This document shows positions 53,621-62,498 of a stretch of 64,000 nt of DNA, one piece after another. The position numbers were made by a program, and so were the translations under genes. Every line of letters starts with the position of its first letter. Position 1 is the stretch's first letter. The notes under the pieces are model-generated. The model worked only from the letters and a program-made list of their open reading frames with translations. It had not been told where the DNA came from and did not search any database. Source of the stretch: Paenibacillus sp. FSL H7-0737 (lineage in GTDB: Bacteria; Bacillota; Bacilli; Paenibacillales; Paenibacillaceae); contig NZ_CP009279.1 in NCBI RefSeq assembly GCF_000758545.1, positions 5,456,001 to 5,520,000 of the forward strand. Direction: 5' to 3'.

Positions 53621-53681
53621 AACATTATAATGTTTAAAATACCACGAATAGTGCATTAAGTAAATATAACGTTATAATGTT
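53621..53681. promoter_or_regulatory. Paired GntR/HutC-type operators
   Basis: AACATTATAATGTT (53621-53634) is a perfect palindrome, and AACGTTATAATGTT (53668-53681) matches it with one change, 47 bp apart start to start. They flank the likely promoter of the amidohydrolase operon and fit the UTRA-type GntR encoded at its end. Confidence 0.7.
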
Positions 53682-53837
53682 TATATATAAAAACTAAATC
53701 ACCTTGTCGGATTAATAGGCATTTATTAGTTTGAATTTATAGCTTACGGAGCACTTGTTGTATTTTCCGCAGGGATTTTCAGTGGTTTGGCGAGTAAGTA
53801 CTCTAGTGTTGGTGGAGGATTTTGCTTAGGTAGAACG

Positions 53838-54030
53838 TGTTACAGGGAAAACCTCCCTATAAATTAGATCACAGCTGTTATCTGAACAGGTTATACGGAA
53901 TTTCTCCCTGTATATTTGCCAATTTCAATTAAAAACAGCCGGTTCAGCTGAATTATAGGGAACAATTCCCTATATTCTATCGATATGACCTTATATTATA
54001 GAATTACAAGGAGTTTTTCCCTTTAATTCT
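53838..54030. repeat. Four-unit phased palindromic cassette, copy C
   Basis: Cores GGGA-N5-TCCC or one-base variants start at 53845, 53896, 53958 and 54009 (spacing 51, 62, 51). As in the other copies, units 1 and 2 have loops beginning with A and ending with C, and units 3 and 4 have loops ending with T. The remainder of 53682-54194 shows no gene. Confidence 0.8.
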
Positions 54031-54194
54031 AGTGTTTTGACCCTGATATAGAGAAATAGAAAGCTGCACATCCCTTGGCAGACGATGACCGTGTATTTCC
54101 ACGAATCCATGAAAGTGATCTTTTTTCATTGTATAATCTCCTATGCAATAAAAAAGATGACTCCTTATGATTTCAGAAGTCATCTGCTTAGATT

Positions 54195-54668
54195 CTATGA
54201 ACTTAATAACCCTACATGTATCTTAATAACAGCCTTCTTAATCTTCATGCCCGGTTGACCCATACCAGGTCTGTGTACATCATGCGGGAAAAAGACTGCG
54301 AACATCCCCGGCTTCAAAGTTAACAAAATTTCATCGGATGACGGAGGATAAAGCGCATAATCTGCTTCGGCATCGTAAGGCTTAGTAGCCTCGATTCCTT
54401 CTTGCAAGGGCGACCACCCAATCGTTTCTTCACCTTCGATCAGATAATGCACATCAATATAAGCCTCATGCTTTTCAGCAACCTGTTCCTCTAGCGACTT
54501 CGCCTCAAGCGCCATAATCGAAACGTATATCTCGTTACCGCGGATCTCGATTCGCCCGAGATCAGGTTCGAGTTGTAAGATGACTTTCAATTCCTCAATA
54601 GTCTCTACAATGACTGAATTCTCGTATCTGCTATGCTCTTCCCAAGATGACAATGAACCTAAGATCAT
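54195..54668 (-). CDS. YhcH/YjgK/YiaL-family protein (probable sialic acid anomerase)
   Basis: A 157-residue beta-barrel of the YhcH/DUF386 family. Metal-binding features are KHEAYIDVHYLIEGEETIGW and GMFAVFFPHDVHRPGM. YhcH (NanQ) accelerates sialic acid anomer interconversion in E. coli and lies in nan operons, which fits the genes upstream here. GGGGAG precedes the ATG. A MITE-like repeat separates it from the regulator gene, so it may be expressed less or separately. Confidence 0.88.
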   Translation of the reverse strand: MILGSLSSWEEHSRYENSVIVETIEELKVILQLEPDLGRIEIRGNEIYVSIMALEAKSLEEQVAEKHEAYIDVHYLIEGEETIGWSPLQEGIEATKPYDAEADYALYPPSSDEILLTLKPGMFAVFFPHDVHRPGMGQPGMKIKKAVIKIHVGLLSS

Positions 54669-54702
54669 AATGTCTCATTCTCCCCACATCTCAATTATCT
54701 TA

Positions 54703-54885
54703 CAGAGGTTGTTCAAAAAGTCCGCTTTTGATCACGAAGTAGCCCAAGAAGCTTACTCGACATCGAATATTGAATTCAGGCGAAACTTCCGGTGCTCACG
54801 TAGCTTCCACTACGCTCCGCTCCTCAGTTTCTACCTTCATCCAATCTTCTCGGTGTTGAAAACCATACTTTTTGAACTCGCACTT
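54703..54885. mobile_element. MITE-like repeat inserted in the sialic acid operon
   Basis: About 180 bp with inverted ends sharing TTCAAAAAGT (54712-54721) and ACTTTTTGAA (54867-54876). The interior has no coding capacity; the left end (GAGGTTGTTCAAAAAGTCCG) has the look of a dispersed Paenibacillus repeat. It abuts the 3' end of the RpiR gene and separates it from the YhcH gene. Only one copy is in the window, so mobility is inferred from structure. Confidence 0.55.
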
Positions 54886-55738
54886 ATAGGAGCTTCTCAC
54901 TAACTGCTGCAGCTGTTGTTTCTTTATTGATAATGGATTGCTCACTAGTCTTTTTGAAATATTCCACATATAAAATATCCAGCAGATAGAGTTGTGAGAT
55001 CTTAGCAGATAATGAACCGCCCTGCAGAGGACCCTCATTAGCACCACAAAGTAAGGTAAGATCCGAATACGACGTTAAAGGTGACTTTTCAAATCTCGTA
55101 ATGGATACCACCTTAGCGCCTCGTTCCTTCGCCTTTTTTGCAACCTCGATACTATCTTTAGTTGAACCGGAGTAAGAAATGATTACAGCTACATCTCGGT
55201 TAGACATTAGCGCCGCAGACATCATCTGAAGATGTGAATCCATCAAACACTCCGTTTTGTTTGTAATGCGCATAAATTTAATTTTGGCTTCCATCGCCGT
55301 GATTAATGAAGAGCCTACGCCGAAAAATGATACTCGTTCCGCATTTATCATATAATCAATAGCTTCATTGATCTTCTGTATATCAATTAAATTATAGGTC
55401 TCGTTCAGCGCACTTACATTTGTGGTCAGCACTTTGGAAGCCACAGCTTCAGTAGTGTCGTCCATTAGAATTTGATCCGTAAGCTGCGGGATCTCATTCT
55501 CCACAGTGATACTATGAGCGAGTGCAATCTTAAACTCTTGATACCCTTTATAACTTAAAGATTTGCAAAATCGAAAAATACTTGATTCACCTACATCGCA
55601 CGCATCTGCAAGATCAGTAATCGACATATAGACAACACTTCTCGTGTTCTCCAGGACGTAGTCCGCTACCTTCTTCTCCGTATTCGTCAAATTATTGTAC
55701 TTGGAATGAATAGAAGAAAAAATACTGATTGTTCGCAA
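54884..55738 (-). CDS. RpiR-family regulator with SIS domain (MurR/NanR type)
   Basis: A 284-residue regulator. The RpiR helix-turn-helix (about 1-77) contains TNTEKKVADYVLENT and ADACDVGESSIFRFCKSLSYKGYQ in separate stretches; the sugar-phosphate-binding SIS domain (about 110-240) has FFGVGSS and AVIISYSGSTKDSIE. It probably senses a sialic acid breakdown product such as ManNAc-6-phosphate. The start is TTG at 55738, six bases after GGAGGGG. The C-terminus reaches the repeat element. Confidence 0.9.
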   Translation of the reverse strand: MRTISIFSSIHSKYNNLTNTEKKVADYVLENTRSVVYMSITDLADACDVGESSIFRFCKSLSYKGYQEFKIALAHSITVENEIPQLTDQILMDDTTEAVASKVLTTNVSALNETYNLIDIQKINEAIDYMINAERVSFFGVGSSLITAMEAKIKFMRITNKTECLMDSHLQMMSAALMSNRDVAVIISYSGSTKDSIEVAKKAKERGAKVVSITRFEKSPLTSYSDLTLLCGANEGPLQGGSLSAKISQLYLLDILYVEYFKKTSEQSIINKETTAAAVSEKLL

Positions 55739-55761
55739 ATAAGCCCCTCCTTTACAATGAT

Positions 55762-56634
55762 TTAATGTGCGAATAAAGAGGAAGCGCCAAGCAAGCCTGC
55801 CTTATTCCCAAGTGAGGCCTTAACAATTCTTACACCCGCAAAACTCTCCATAATTAAAGACTTCGTCCGTTCCTCTACCCTTTGAACTAAATCTTCTTGT
55901 TCCATAACACCGCCCCCAATAATTATAGCGGATGGATTGAAAATATGAATAATTGAGGCTAAACCCGCGGACACCTCAGTTACCCATGAATCCAAGATCT
56001 GTTTCAGAGCTTCGTCCCCTTTGTGAATTTTATCAAAAAGGACTTTTCCGTCTGTACATTCGGGATCTGCTTGCTGAGCCATCTTGACTAAAGCAGTGGT
56101 TGAAGCATACTTCTCATAAAAAGGCAGTCCCTCCACCGCATCTGACAATGGATGTGTCAGGATATGACCAAATTCGGCCGCCACCCCATCTGCTCCTTTA
56201 TAGATTTGGCGGTTCAATACAATGGCACCACCAATGCCCGTGCCAAACGTCAAGCATAAGAAATTGTTAAAGTTCTGGGCAGCACCATAATGAGCCTCGC
56301 CTAATGCTGCTGAATTCACATCGTTCTCTACCATAACAGGTTTATGAAAATGATTAGTTACAATTTCCTTAATCTTCATCCCTGTATATCTAGGTATATT
56401 TTCGTTAGCATAGACTATAATTCCTTCTTCAGCATTGACTTGACCGGCCGTACTTATAGCAATGGCATCAAAATCATCATTTTCTGCAATTTTATCAAGC
56501 AATCTTGAGATTACATGCGGCCCTCCCAAGTGGCTCTCAGTTGCATGCTCCTTAAAGTTATGAACATTCCCAAGTTTATCGCATATACACATCTTGGTAT
56601 TGGTACCGCCAATATCTACAGCGAGAATTCTCAT
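55762..56634 (-). CDS. nanK: ROK-family N-acetylmannosamine kinase
   Basis: A 290-residue ROK kinase with phosphate-1 motif LAVDIGGTNTKM near residue 4, VMVENDVNSAALGE and GTGIGGAIVLNR. It should phosphorylate N-acetylmannosamine at O6. The usual zinc motif CxCGxxGC is absent; that position reads FGHILTHPLSDAVEGLPFYE, keeping His but without cysteines, as in some non-zinc ROK kinases. Placement before nanE supports the call. It may equally be a glucokinase by sequence alone. Confidence 0.85.
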   Translation of the reverse strand: MRILAVDIGGTNTKMCICDKLGNVHNFKEHATESHLGGPHVISRLLDKIAENDDFDAIAISTAGQVNAEEGIIVYANENIPRYTGMKIKEIVTNHFHKPVMVENDVNSAALGEAHYGAAQNFNNFLCLTFGTGIGGAIVLNRQIYKGADGVAAEFGHILTHPLSDAVEGLPFYEKYASTTALVKMAQQADPECTDGKVLFDKIHKGDEALKQILDSWVTEVSAGLASIIHIFNPSAIIIGGGVMEQEDLVQRVEERTKSLIMESFAGVRIVKASLGNKAGLLGASSLFAH

Positions 56635-56657
56635 CCTTATCTACCCTCTCCGGCAAT

Positions 56658-57347
56658 CTACTGAATAGCGTCTACAAACCTTTTGGTAATCTCCATTGGT
56701 CTTGTAATCGCTGAGCCGACTACTGCTGAAAAAACACCTAGATCAAACATTTTCTTCAGTTCTTCAGGAGTGGAAACACCGCCTTCAGCTATCACAGGCA
56801 CAGAGAAGTTGCTTACGATTTGCTTGACTAGCTCAAAATCTGGAAGTGACCGCTCTTTGGTGTATTCTGTATATCCGCTTAAGGTAGTTCCCACAAGATC
56901 AAACCCCAGCTCAACGGCTTTAGCAGCTTCTTCAAATGTAGAGCAATCTGCCATAAACAGTTGATCTTTATAGGTCTCTCTTATGTGAGGAAATAGTTCT
57001 GAGATGGTTGATCCATCCGGACGAGTCCGGTCTGTCGCATCCATAGCAATGATATCTACCCCTTCGCGGTAAAGCTCATCTACTTCCTTCAGGGTTGGTG
57101 TAATAAACACTTCAGAACCTTCGTATACCCTTTTGATGATCCCAATGATAGGTAGATCCACTGTTTTCTTAATTTCTTGAATATCCGCTACGCTATTTGC
57201 CCGAATACCTGAAGCACCACCCAAGTATGCTGCATAAGCCATTCTTCCCATTATAAACGGACTATGCAGCGGTTCTTCGGGTAAGGCTTGACTGGAGACG
57301 ACTAATTTATGTTTTATCTTTTTAAGTACATTATTTTCAGTATTCAT
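56658..57347 (-). CDS. nanE: N-acetylmannosamine-6-phosphate 2-epimerase
   Basis: A 229-residue TIM-barrel enzyme that turns ManNAc-6-phosphate into GlcNAc-6-phosphate. Family motifs are LVVSSQALPEEPLH, GIRANSVADI, LPIIGIIKR, IIAMDATDRTRPDG and VIAEGGVSTPEE. I chose the ATG at 57347 with GTGGAGTGGG upstream; an earlier in-frame start six codons upstream lacks a good site. It follows the permease genes and precedes nanK. Confidence 0.95.
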   Translation of the reverse strand: MNTENNVLKKIKHKLVVSSQALPEEPLHSPFIMGRMAYAAYLGGASGIRANSVADIQEIKKTVDLPIIGIIKRVYEGSEVFITPTLKEVDELYREGVDIIAMDATDRTRPDGSTISELFPHIRETYKDQLFMADCSTFEEAAKAVELGFDLVGTTLSGYTEYTKERSLPDFELVKQIVSNFSVPVIAEGGVSTPEELKKMFDLGVFSAVVGSAITRPMEITKRFVDAIQ

Positions 57348-57371
57348 CAGTAACCCACTCCACATTTTTAT

Positions 57372-58214
57372 TTATTCTTTGACTGCTCCTGCTGTAATTC
57401 CATTGGTGAAGAAACGTTGGAATAACATGAACACTAGCAACATCGGAATTGCAGCAATGGTGGCTCCGGCCATTTTATATGCGAAATTAGGATTCAGATC
57501 CTGCATTAAGGTTGCAGTACCAACCATTAATGTTTTCATTTTGTTCTCTTGGCCTATAACCAGCTGCCACAAATAATCATTCCAGACTTGCACGAAATTC
57601 AGAATAAATAAGGCTCCAATACCAGGTTTAATAATAGGCACCATGATGCGAGTAAAGATTCTCCATTCATTTGCACCATCTATTCTTCCGGCTTCTCTTA
57701 AAGCGTTAGGGGTTAAATCGAAGAATCCTTTTAATAGGAAGACTCCAAATGCACCCGCAACGTTCGGCCAAATCATACCGTTATACGAATTCACCATTCC
57801 AAATTGCTGTGTAATCCGGAATAAAGGCACGATCATAATTTCCTTAGGAATCATCAAGCTCGATATGAAAATAATGAAGATGATATCTTTACCTTTAAAA
57901 TTGATCTTTGAGAATGCATAGGCAGCCATAGCGCCTACAATAATAACGATAATCGTAGATACGCCTGAGACATAAATACTATTAAACGTCCATCTCAAAG
58001 CCGGTTGGTTCTGAAACACATCCACATAGTTGGAGAATGTAATCGATTTAGGCCACCAGTCTGGAGGCATCTTCACAACATCTGAACTGTTCTTAAGCGA
58101 ACTAGTGAATAACCAATACAATGGAAAAAGATTAAGGAGCGCGAAGAGGACAATGATCACATTCGATATCACATCAAACTTCTCTCTCTTCTTCTTATTT
58201 CTTATTTTCGACAT
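57372..58214 (-). CDS. Sugar ABC permease, MalG type (probable sialic acid importer)
   Basis: A 280-residue permease with six predicted helices. The EAA loop is REAGRIDGANEWRIFTRIMVP and the C-terminus is GITAGAVKE. It is the second membrane subunit of the importer in the nan operon. As with the other sugar importer here, no ATPase gene accompanies it, so a shared ATPase is expected. Confidence 0.92.
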   Translation of the reverse strand: MSKIRNKKKREKFDVISNVIIVLFALLNLFPLYWLFTSSLKNSSDVVKMPPDWWPKSITFSNYVDVFQNQPALRWTFNSIYVSGVSTIIVIIVGAMAAYAFSKINFKGKDIIFIIFISSLMIPKEIMIVPLFRITQQFGMVNSYNGMIWPNVAGAFGVFLLKGFFDLTPNALREAGRIDGANEWRIFTRIMVPIIKPGIGALFILNFVQVWNDYLWQLVIGQENKMKTLMVGTATLMQDLNPNFAYKMAGATIAAIPMLLVFMLFQRFFTNGITAGAVKE

Positions 58215-58227
58215 GTTGTATTCCCCC

Positions 58228-59103
58228 TCACTTCACCTTAATCATGCTTCGTAGCTGAGGCACAGATAATAACAAAGTAATCACGAACATGATAACGCCT
58301 ACCGCAGAAGCTACGCCGAGTTGGTTGTACTTAAAGGCATTATTATAGAGGTAGTACATCAAAGTTACCGATGAGTTGTTCGGTCCGCCGCCGGTTAATA
58401 ACTGGATGACTACAAATATTTTTAGAACAGCAATAATATTGATAATCGTAATATAGGTCGTTGTTGGTCCTACAGAAGGAATGAGGATCTTCGAAATTAC
58501 TTGCCATCTGCTTGCACCGTCGATTTCAGCTGCTTCAAAAAGCTCTTTAGATACACCAATCATCGAAGCAATATACAGAATAATAGCTTGGCCCACGTTA
58601 GTCGCGAAGGTCACAAAGATCACTACTGGCAAAACTGTCTTTGGATTTCCTAGAAGATTGATCGTCCCAAGACCCATATCTTTATATATAAAAGAAATAA
58701 GTCCATTAGCAGGATTCAGCAGGAAACTCCACACCATACTCATTACAACCATGGATACCATGACCGGGATATAATAGCTCCCTCTTATAAAGGAAACGTA
58801 CTTAGCGTTCTTATCAAATACAGCCGAGGCTACAAATAATGCAAAGCCCACTGTAAGTAGGACGATAAAGACTACGAATATAATCGTATTGAAGATCGCC
58901 TTGAAGAATACCGGATCATTAAACAATGTGGTGTAATTAGCCAGACCTACAAACTTCTCACTATCATAATTAATTTGGTATAAACTCAGGCGCATCCCTT
59001 CTAAGATCGGATAGACAAGAAAGGCTAAGAATACTATCATCTGAGGTAAAATAAACAGATAACCTGTAATATTCTCTTTTAGGTAATTACTACGTAGTTT
59101 CAT
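58228..59103 (-). CDS. Sugar ABC permease, MalF type (probable sialic acid importer)
   Basis: A 291-residue permease with six predicted helices and EAA loop EAAEIDGASRWQVISKILIPSV. It partners the MalG-type permease 13 bp downstream and the binding protein upstream. Role in sialic acid uptake is inferred from the nan genes around it. Confidence 0.92.
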   Translation of the reverse strand: MKLRSNYLKENITGYLFILPQMIVFLAFLVYPILEGMRLSLYQINYDSEKFVGLANYTTLFNDPVFFKAIFNTIIFVVFIVLLTVGFALFVASAVFDKNAKYVSFIRGSYYIPVMVSMVVMSMVWSFLLNPANGLISFIYKDMGLGTINLLGNPKTVLPVVIFVTFATNVGQAIILYIASMIGVSKELFEAAEIDGASRWQVISKILIPSVGPTTTYITIINIIAVLKIFVVIQLLTGGGPNNSSVTLMYYLYNNAFKYNQLGVASAVGVIMFVITLLLSVPQLRSMIKVK

Positions 59104-59188
59104 ATCGTTTACCTTTCTAATTAACAGCCCTTGGAGCCACTTCAGACTCTAAAGGCTGTTAATCGTTTATTGTTTACCTGTTCTTAGA

Positions 59189-60595
59189 TTATTGGAAAAT
59201 GACAGAGCTAGCTTTATTCGTATCAATCACTTTATTACCATTGGTTTGATAATCTTGTACAAACTGTTCTGGTGTCTTTGCTCCCATGTAAAGCGCCTGT
59301 AGATCAGGGTACAAAACTTCTCTTAATTGGCTATATCCTGGAACGTTGCCCGTGAAGTTGAACAAATATTTTGAATTGGCATCATAAGCAGCAAAGAGAG
59401 GATTCTCTGACTTAAGTTGTTCAGCCACGGAGCTTCTCACAGGAATACCATTCTTAGAGGATTTAACTAATTCAGGATCACTTGAAAAGAACTTCACGAA
59501 ATCTTTAGCGACTTCAGTCTTTTTCGCATCTTTGGACTTGAATACACTTGCACCCACTACATAAGTAAAGGATAGAGGATCTCCGCTTTCGGACGGAATA
59601 TTAGCAAGACGCATATCAAACTTTGGAGACGTGCCGGATTCCATATTTGCTTTTGTTCCATTGAACAAGATTGGATTGGTAAAACTGATCGCTAGCTGCT
59701 GATTCTGGAACATGGCATTGGCATCATTGGAGGATACAGATTCAGCACCCGGATTTGTATATCCACCGTCATATAATTTTTTCAACCATGTAGCAGCTTT
59801 AACTCCATTCGCATCATTCAGAACAATGTTCCCTTGGTCATCGAAGAACTTGTTGCCGAACATTCTTAAGTATGCAAGGTTCCACGTATCTCCTTGGTTA
59901 TTCACAGCGTACAGTGCCATTGGATAGGCATTAGAATATTTGTCCTTCGGAAGATTATTTTTCAGACCATCCAAGATTTGTTGATATTCATCCAAGTTCC
60001 AAGTCTTAATTTCGGACTCTCCACCGACGAACTTTTCTAAACCAGCCGCTTTAAACATGTCTGCGTTGTAGACCAAAGTGCCTGGATTGTGTTGGAATGG
60101 GTAGAAGTACACATCTTTTCCGAACGTTACTGCATCCCAGTAATTTTGTGCGATATCACTTTTCGCTTCCTCATCGATGATGTCAGTCAAAGGCTCCAAA
60201 GCTCCACGGTGAACATAATCGCCCATTGGGAATACGCTTTCAAAGAAGACATTTGGTGGCGTTCCTCCGCTCAAGTTAACATTGAGGAGTTGGTCGCGCT
60301 GATCTCCGGCAATGACTTCTACCTGAATGTCAGCATCATACTTATCATATTGTGCCTTGAATTTCTCAGCTGCAGCCTTAAGGAAGCTATCATAGTCAGC
60401 TCCTTGTTCCGTTGCATCCACAACACCCTTCCACTGAGGGGTCAGCCATACTTTAATCGCCACTTTTTCCTTGCCAGATTTAGCCGTATTATCGGATGTA
60501 TTAGAGCTTGCTGCGTTGTTACCAGAGCATCCTGAAATCAGTGAAATAATTACCATTAATGCAACCAATGTCGAGAGTAAACGTTTCTTCTTCAT
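59189..60595 (-). CDS. Sugar ABC substrate-binding lipoprotein (probable sialic acid binding)
   Basis: A 468-residue family 1 solute-binding lipoprotein with lipobox LISGC (Cys23) and a Ser/Asn-rich linker. Core features include KVWLTPQWKG at the start of the mature domain, GGTPPNVFFESVFPMGDYV and FFSSDPELVKSSKNGIPVRSS in separate stretches. It is followed by a short gap and the two permeases. Specificity for sialic acid is inferred from the operon. Confidence 0.9.
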   Translation of the reverse strand: MKKKRLLSTLVALMVIISLISGCSGNNAASSNTSDNTAKSGKEKVAIKVWLTPQWKGVVDATEQGADYDSFLKAAAEKFKAQYDKYDADIQVEVIAGDQRDQLLNVNLSGGTPPNVFFESVFPMGDYVHRGALEPLTDIIDEEAKSDIAQNYWDAVTFGKDVYFYPFQHNPGTLVYNADMFKAAGLEKFVGGESEIKTWNLDEYQQILDGLKNNLPKDKYSNAYPMALYAVNNQGDTWNLAYLRMFGNKFFDDQGNIVLNDANGVKAATWLKKLYDGGYTNPGAESVSSNDANAMFQNQQLAISFTNPILFNGTKANMESGTSPKFDMRLANIPSESGDPLSFTYVVGASVFKSKDAKKTEVAKDFVKFFSSDPELVKSSKNGIPVRSSVAEQLKSENPLFAAYDANSKYLFNFTGNVPGYSQLREVLYPDLQALYMGAKTPEQFVQDYQTNGNKVIDTNKASSVIFQ

Positions 60596-60608
60596 TTTAA
60601 ATCCTCCC

Positions 60609-61250
60609 CTATTCTAGTATCCGTTTGACATGATATTTCACTAAATCAGCCATGTTCCGATGTCCTTGTATATCAAGATGCATGTAATCTATTTCATTCA
60701 TCGATACATATTCTCTGGAATCAATAAAGTGGATATCTGTCCCCGAAAGCAAAGCTGCAAGATGCTGAGAGAGCTCCAAAGATTTCTCGCTACAATTACT
60801 TCCCATTGGCTTACCAATAGGAGTATTCAAATACTCTGCCCCAATGGGAGGAGGAGCGATCACAAGCACTTCTGGAGCTTTTCCGGCTGGACCTGCCCCG
60901 CTCCCTCTAGCTTTATGAGCGAGTCTAACAATACCTTGTGCGATGTTATAAGAAGTTAGTGCAAATCTTTCTTTCGTATCATTCGTCCCAAGCATGATCA
61001 CTACCAAATCAAGTGGTGCATGTGACATGAGGCATGGATAGAGATAAGCTATTCCGGCTAACCCTTCAAATAGCGGATCGTCACTAACACTGGTTCTACC
61101 AGGAAGCCCTTCCTCTATGACCCGGTAAGTGTTGTACAGTTCTGATTGTAGAAGTCCGGTCCAACGTATTTCATCATTAAACCTTTGGTCCGTCTTTGCG
61201 TCGTAGCCCCAAGTATTGGAATCACCAAAGCATACGATGGTTCTCTTCAT
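60609..61250 (-). CDS. SGNH/GDSL hydrolase, probable sialate O-acetylesterase
   Basis: A 213-residue SGNH hydrolase: block I CFGDSNTWG with nucleophile Ser11, block III VIMLGTND, and block V with Asp and His in EIDYMHLDIQGH. There is no signal peptide, so it acts after uptake, probably removing O-acetyl groups from sialic acid so that NanA can use it. I chose the ATG at 61250 just past the nanA stop because it places block I near the N-terminus; a longer frame begins inside nanA. Confidence 0.83.
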   Translation of the reverse strand: MKRTIVCFGDSNTWGYDAKTDQRFNDEIRWTGLLQSELYNTYRVIEEGLPGRTSVSDDPLFEGLAGIAYLYPCLMSHAPLDLVVIMLGTNDTKERFALTSYNIAQGIVRLAHKARGSGAGPAGKAPEVLVIAPPPIGAEYLNTPIGKPMGSNCSEKSLELSQHLAALLSGTDIHFIDSREYVSMNEIDYMHLDIQGHRNMADLVKYHVKRILE

Positions 61251-61254
61251 TGCA

Positions 61255-62166
61255 TTAACCACAATATTTTTCGATCGCTTGATCAATCAATTTCATAATA
61301 TCTGCGATTGGACCAGCATCTTCAGCGGCTACCCCTTCAAGCGGTGCTCTTACACTACCAATGTTTACGCCTCTTAATCTCAGAACCTCTTTAATTTCCG
61401 CATACATAGAACCCTTTAGGGAACAAAGCGCGATGATGATATCGTTGATCTCACTTTGAAGTTGTCCTGCTTCCTCAAACTTGCCGGCAAGTACAAATGT
61501 ATTAGCTTGCAAGAACAGCTCCGGCATAACTGCATAAGTACCACCAATGCCAGCATCGGCTCCCATGATTCTTCCCGCAACATACTGTTCATCCGGTCCA
61601 TTAAAGACCACTACATCTTTTCCACCCACTCTTTTGAAGCGTTCAATATCCATAGGTGGCATAGAAGAATTCTTAACGCCGATAACTTTTTTATTAGTAA
61701 GCAGTTTCTCGAATAAAGCTGGAGTTAGTGTATATCCCGTAGTCTGAGGAATGTTGTAGATAATGAATGGTAGAGGAGTTGCCTCCATAATATCGCTCCA
61801 GTATTTAGTTACTGCACTATCAGGTAATTTGAAATATATAGGTGGGATTGCGGATAGTGCATCATATCCTAAGCTCGCCGCATGTTTTGCTAATTCGATA
61901 CTATCTCTAGTAGAAGGGGCTCCTACATGAGCAATCAGTGTCATTTTACCTTTCAGGTTACTAGCTACATAGCTAAGTACCGCTTTGCGTTCGTCCAGAC
62001 TCTGGTAGATACATTCTCCAGAACTACCTCCCACATAAACACCTTGAACTCCTTTTTCAAATAAGTAATCACATAAGGCATGTGTCCGGGATTCGGAAAT
62101 ATTTCCTTGATCGTCATAGCAAGCATAGAAGGCAGGTATAATTCCGTGGAACTTGTTGAGTGTCAT
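61255..62166 (-). CDS. nanA: N-acetylneuraminate lyase
   Basis: A 303-residue (beta/alpha)8 aldolase of the DHDPS/NAL family that cleaves N-acetylneuraminate to ManNAc and pyruvate. It has GGSSGE at 46-51, Tyr137 in IIYNIP and the Schiff-base Lys165 in GVKNSS; these are the same residue numbers as in E. coli NanA. The first gene of the operon, it is followed by the esterase, importer, nanE, nanK and regulator genes. The nan context separates it from dihydrodipicolinate synthase. Confidence 0.92.
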   Translation of the reverse strand: MTLNKFHGIIPAFYACYDDQGNISESRTHALCDYLFEKGVQGVYVGGSSGECIYQSLDERKAVLSYVASNLKGKMTLIAHVGAPSTRDSIELAKHAASLGYDALSAIPPIYFKLPDSAVTKYWSDIMEATPLPFIIYNIPQTTGYTLTPALFEKLLTNKKVIGVKNSSMPPMDIERFKRVGGKDVVVFNGPDEQYVAGRIMGADAGIGGTYAVMPELFLQANTFVLAGKFEEAGQLQSEINDIIIALCSLKGSMYAEIKEVLRLRGVNIGSVRAPLEGVAAEDAGPIADIMKLIDQAIEKYCG

Positions 62167-62211
62167 TGATAATCCCCCTTAAGATGTGAACGGTTTCTTT
62201 TCTACATATTC

Positions 62212-62240
62212 AAGATATCACTTAAATTTGGTTCTGTAAA
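62212..62240 (-). promoter_or_regulatory. Probable promoter of the nan operon
   Basis: On the minus strand TTTACA (62240-62235), a 17-bp spacer and TATCTT (62217-62212), about 46 bp upstream of nanA. TCACTTAAAT (62218-62227) in the spacer has an inverted copy ATTTAAGTGA at 62313-62322, a possible regulator site pair. Confidence 0.5.
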
Positions 62241-62498
62241 TTATTTTCTCTATTTTTTTAAAAATAAAATTTATTTCCACCAGAATAACAATCATACTAG
62301 AAAAATAGTTCCATTTAAGTGAACGCCCATAAAATAAGACCTTATTTTCCAATTAAAAATAGAATATCGGACGATATATGCAGCTCTAGTTATGATCAGA
62401 GCAACACTATCTACGACCTTAAAGTCATCTACCGAATTGGTAATTATCAGAAATTATTTGCGATTCGCAAGGGCAATAGATTATCATTTTAAATCTAA

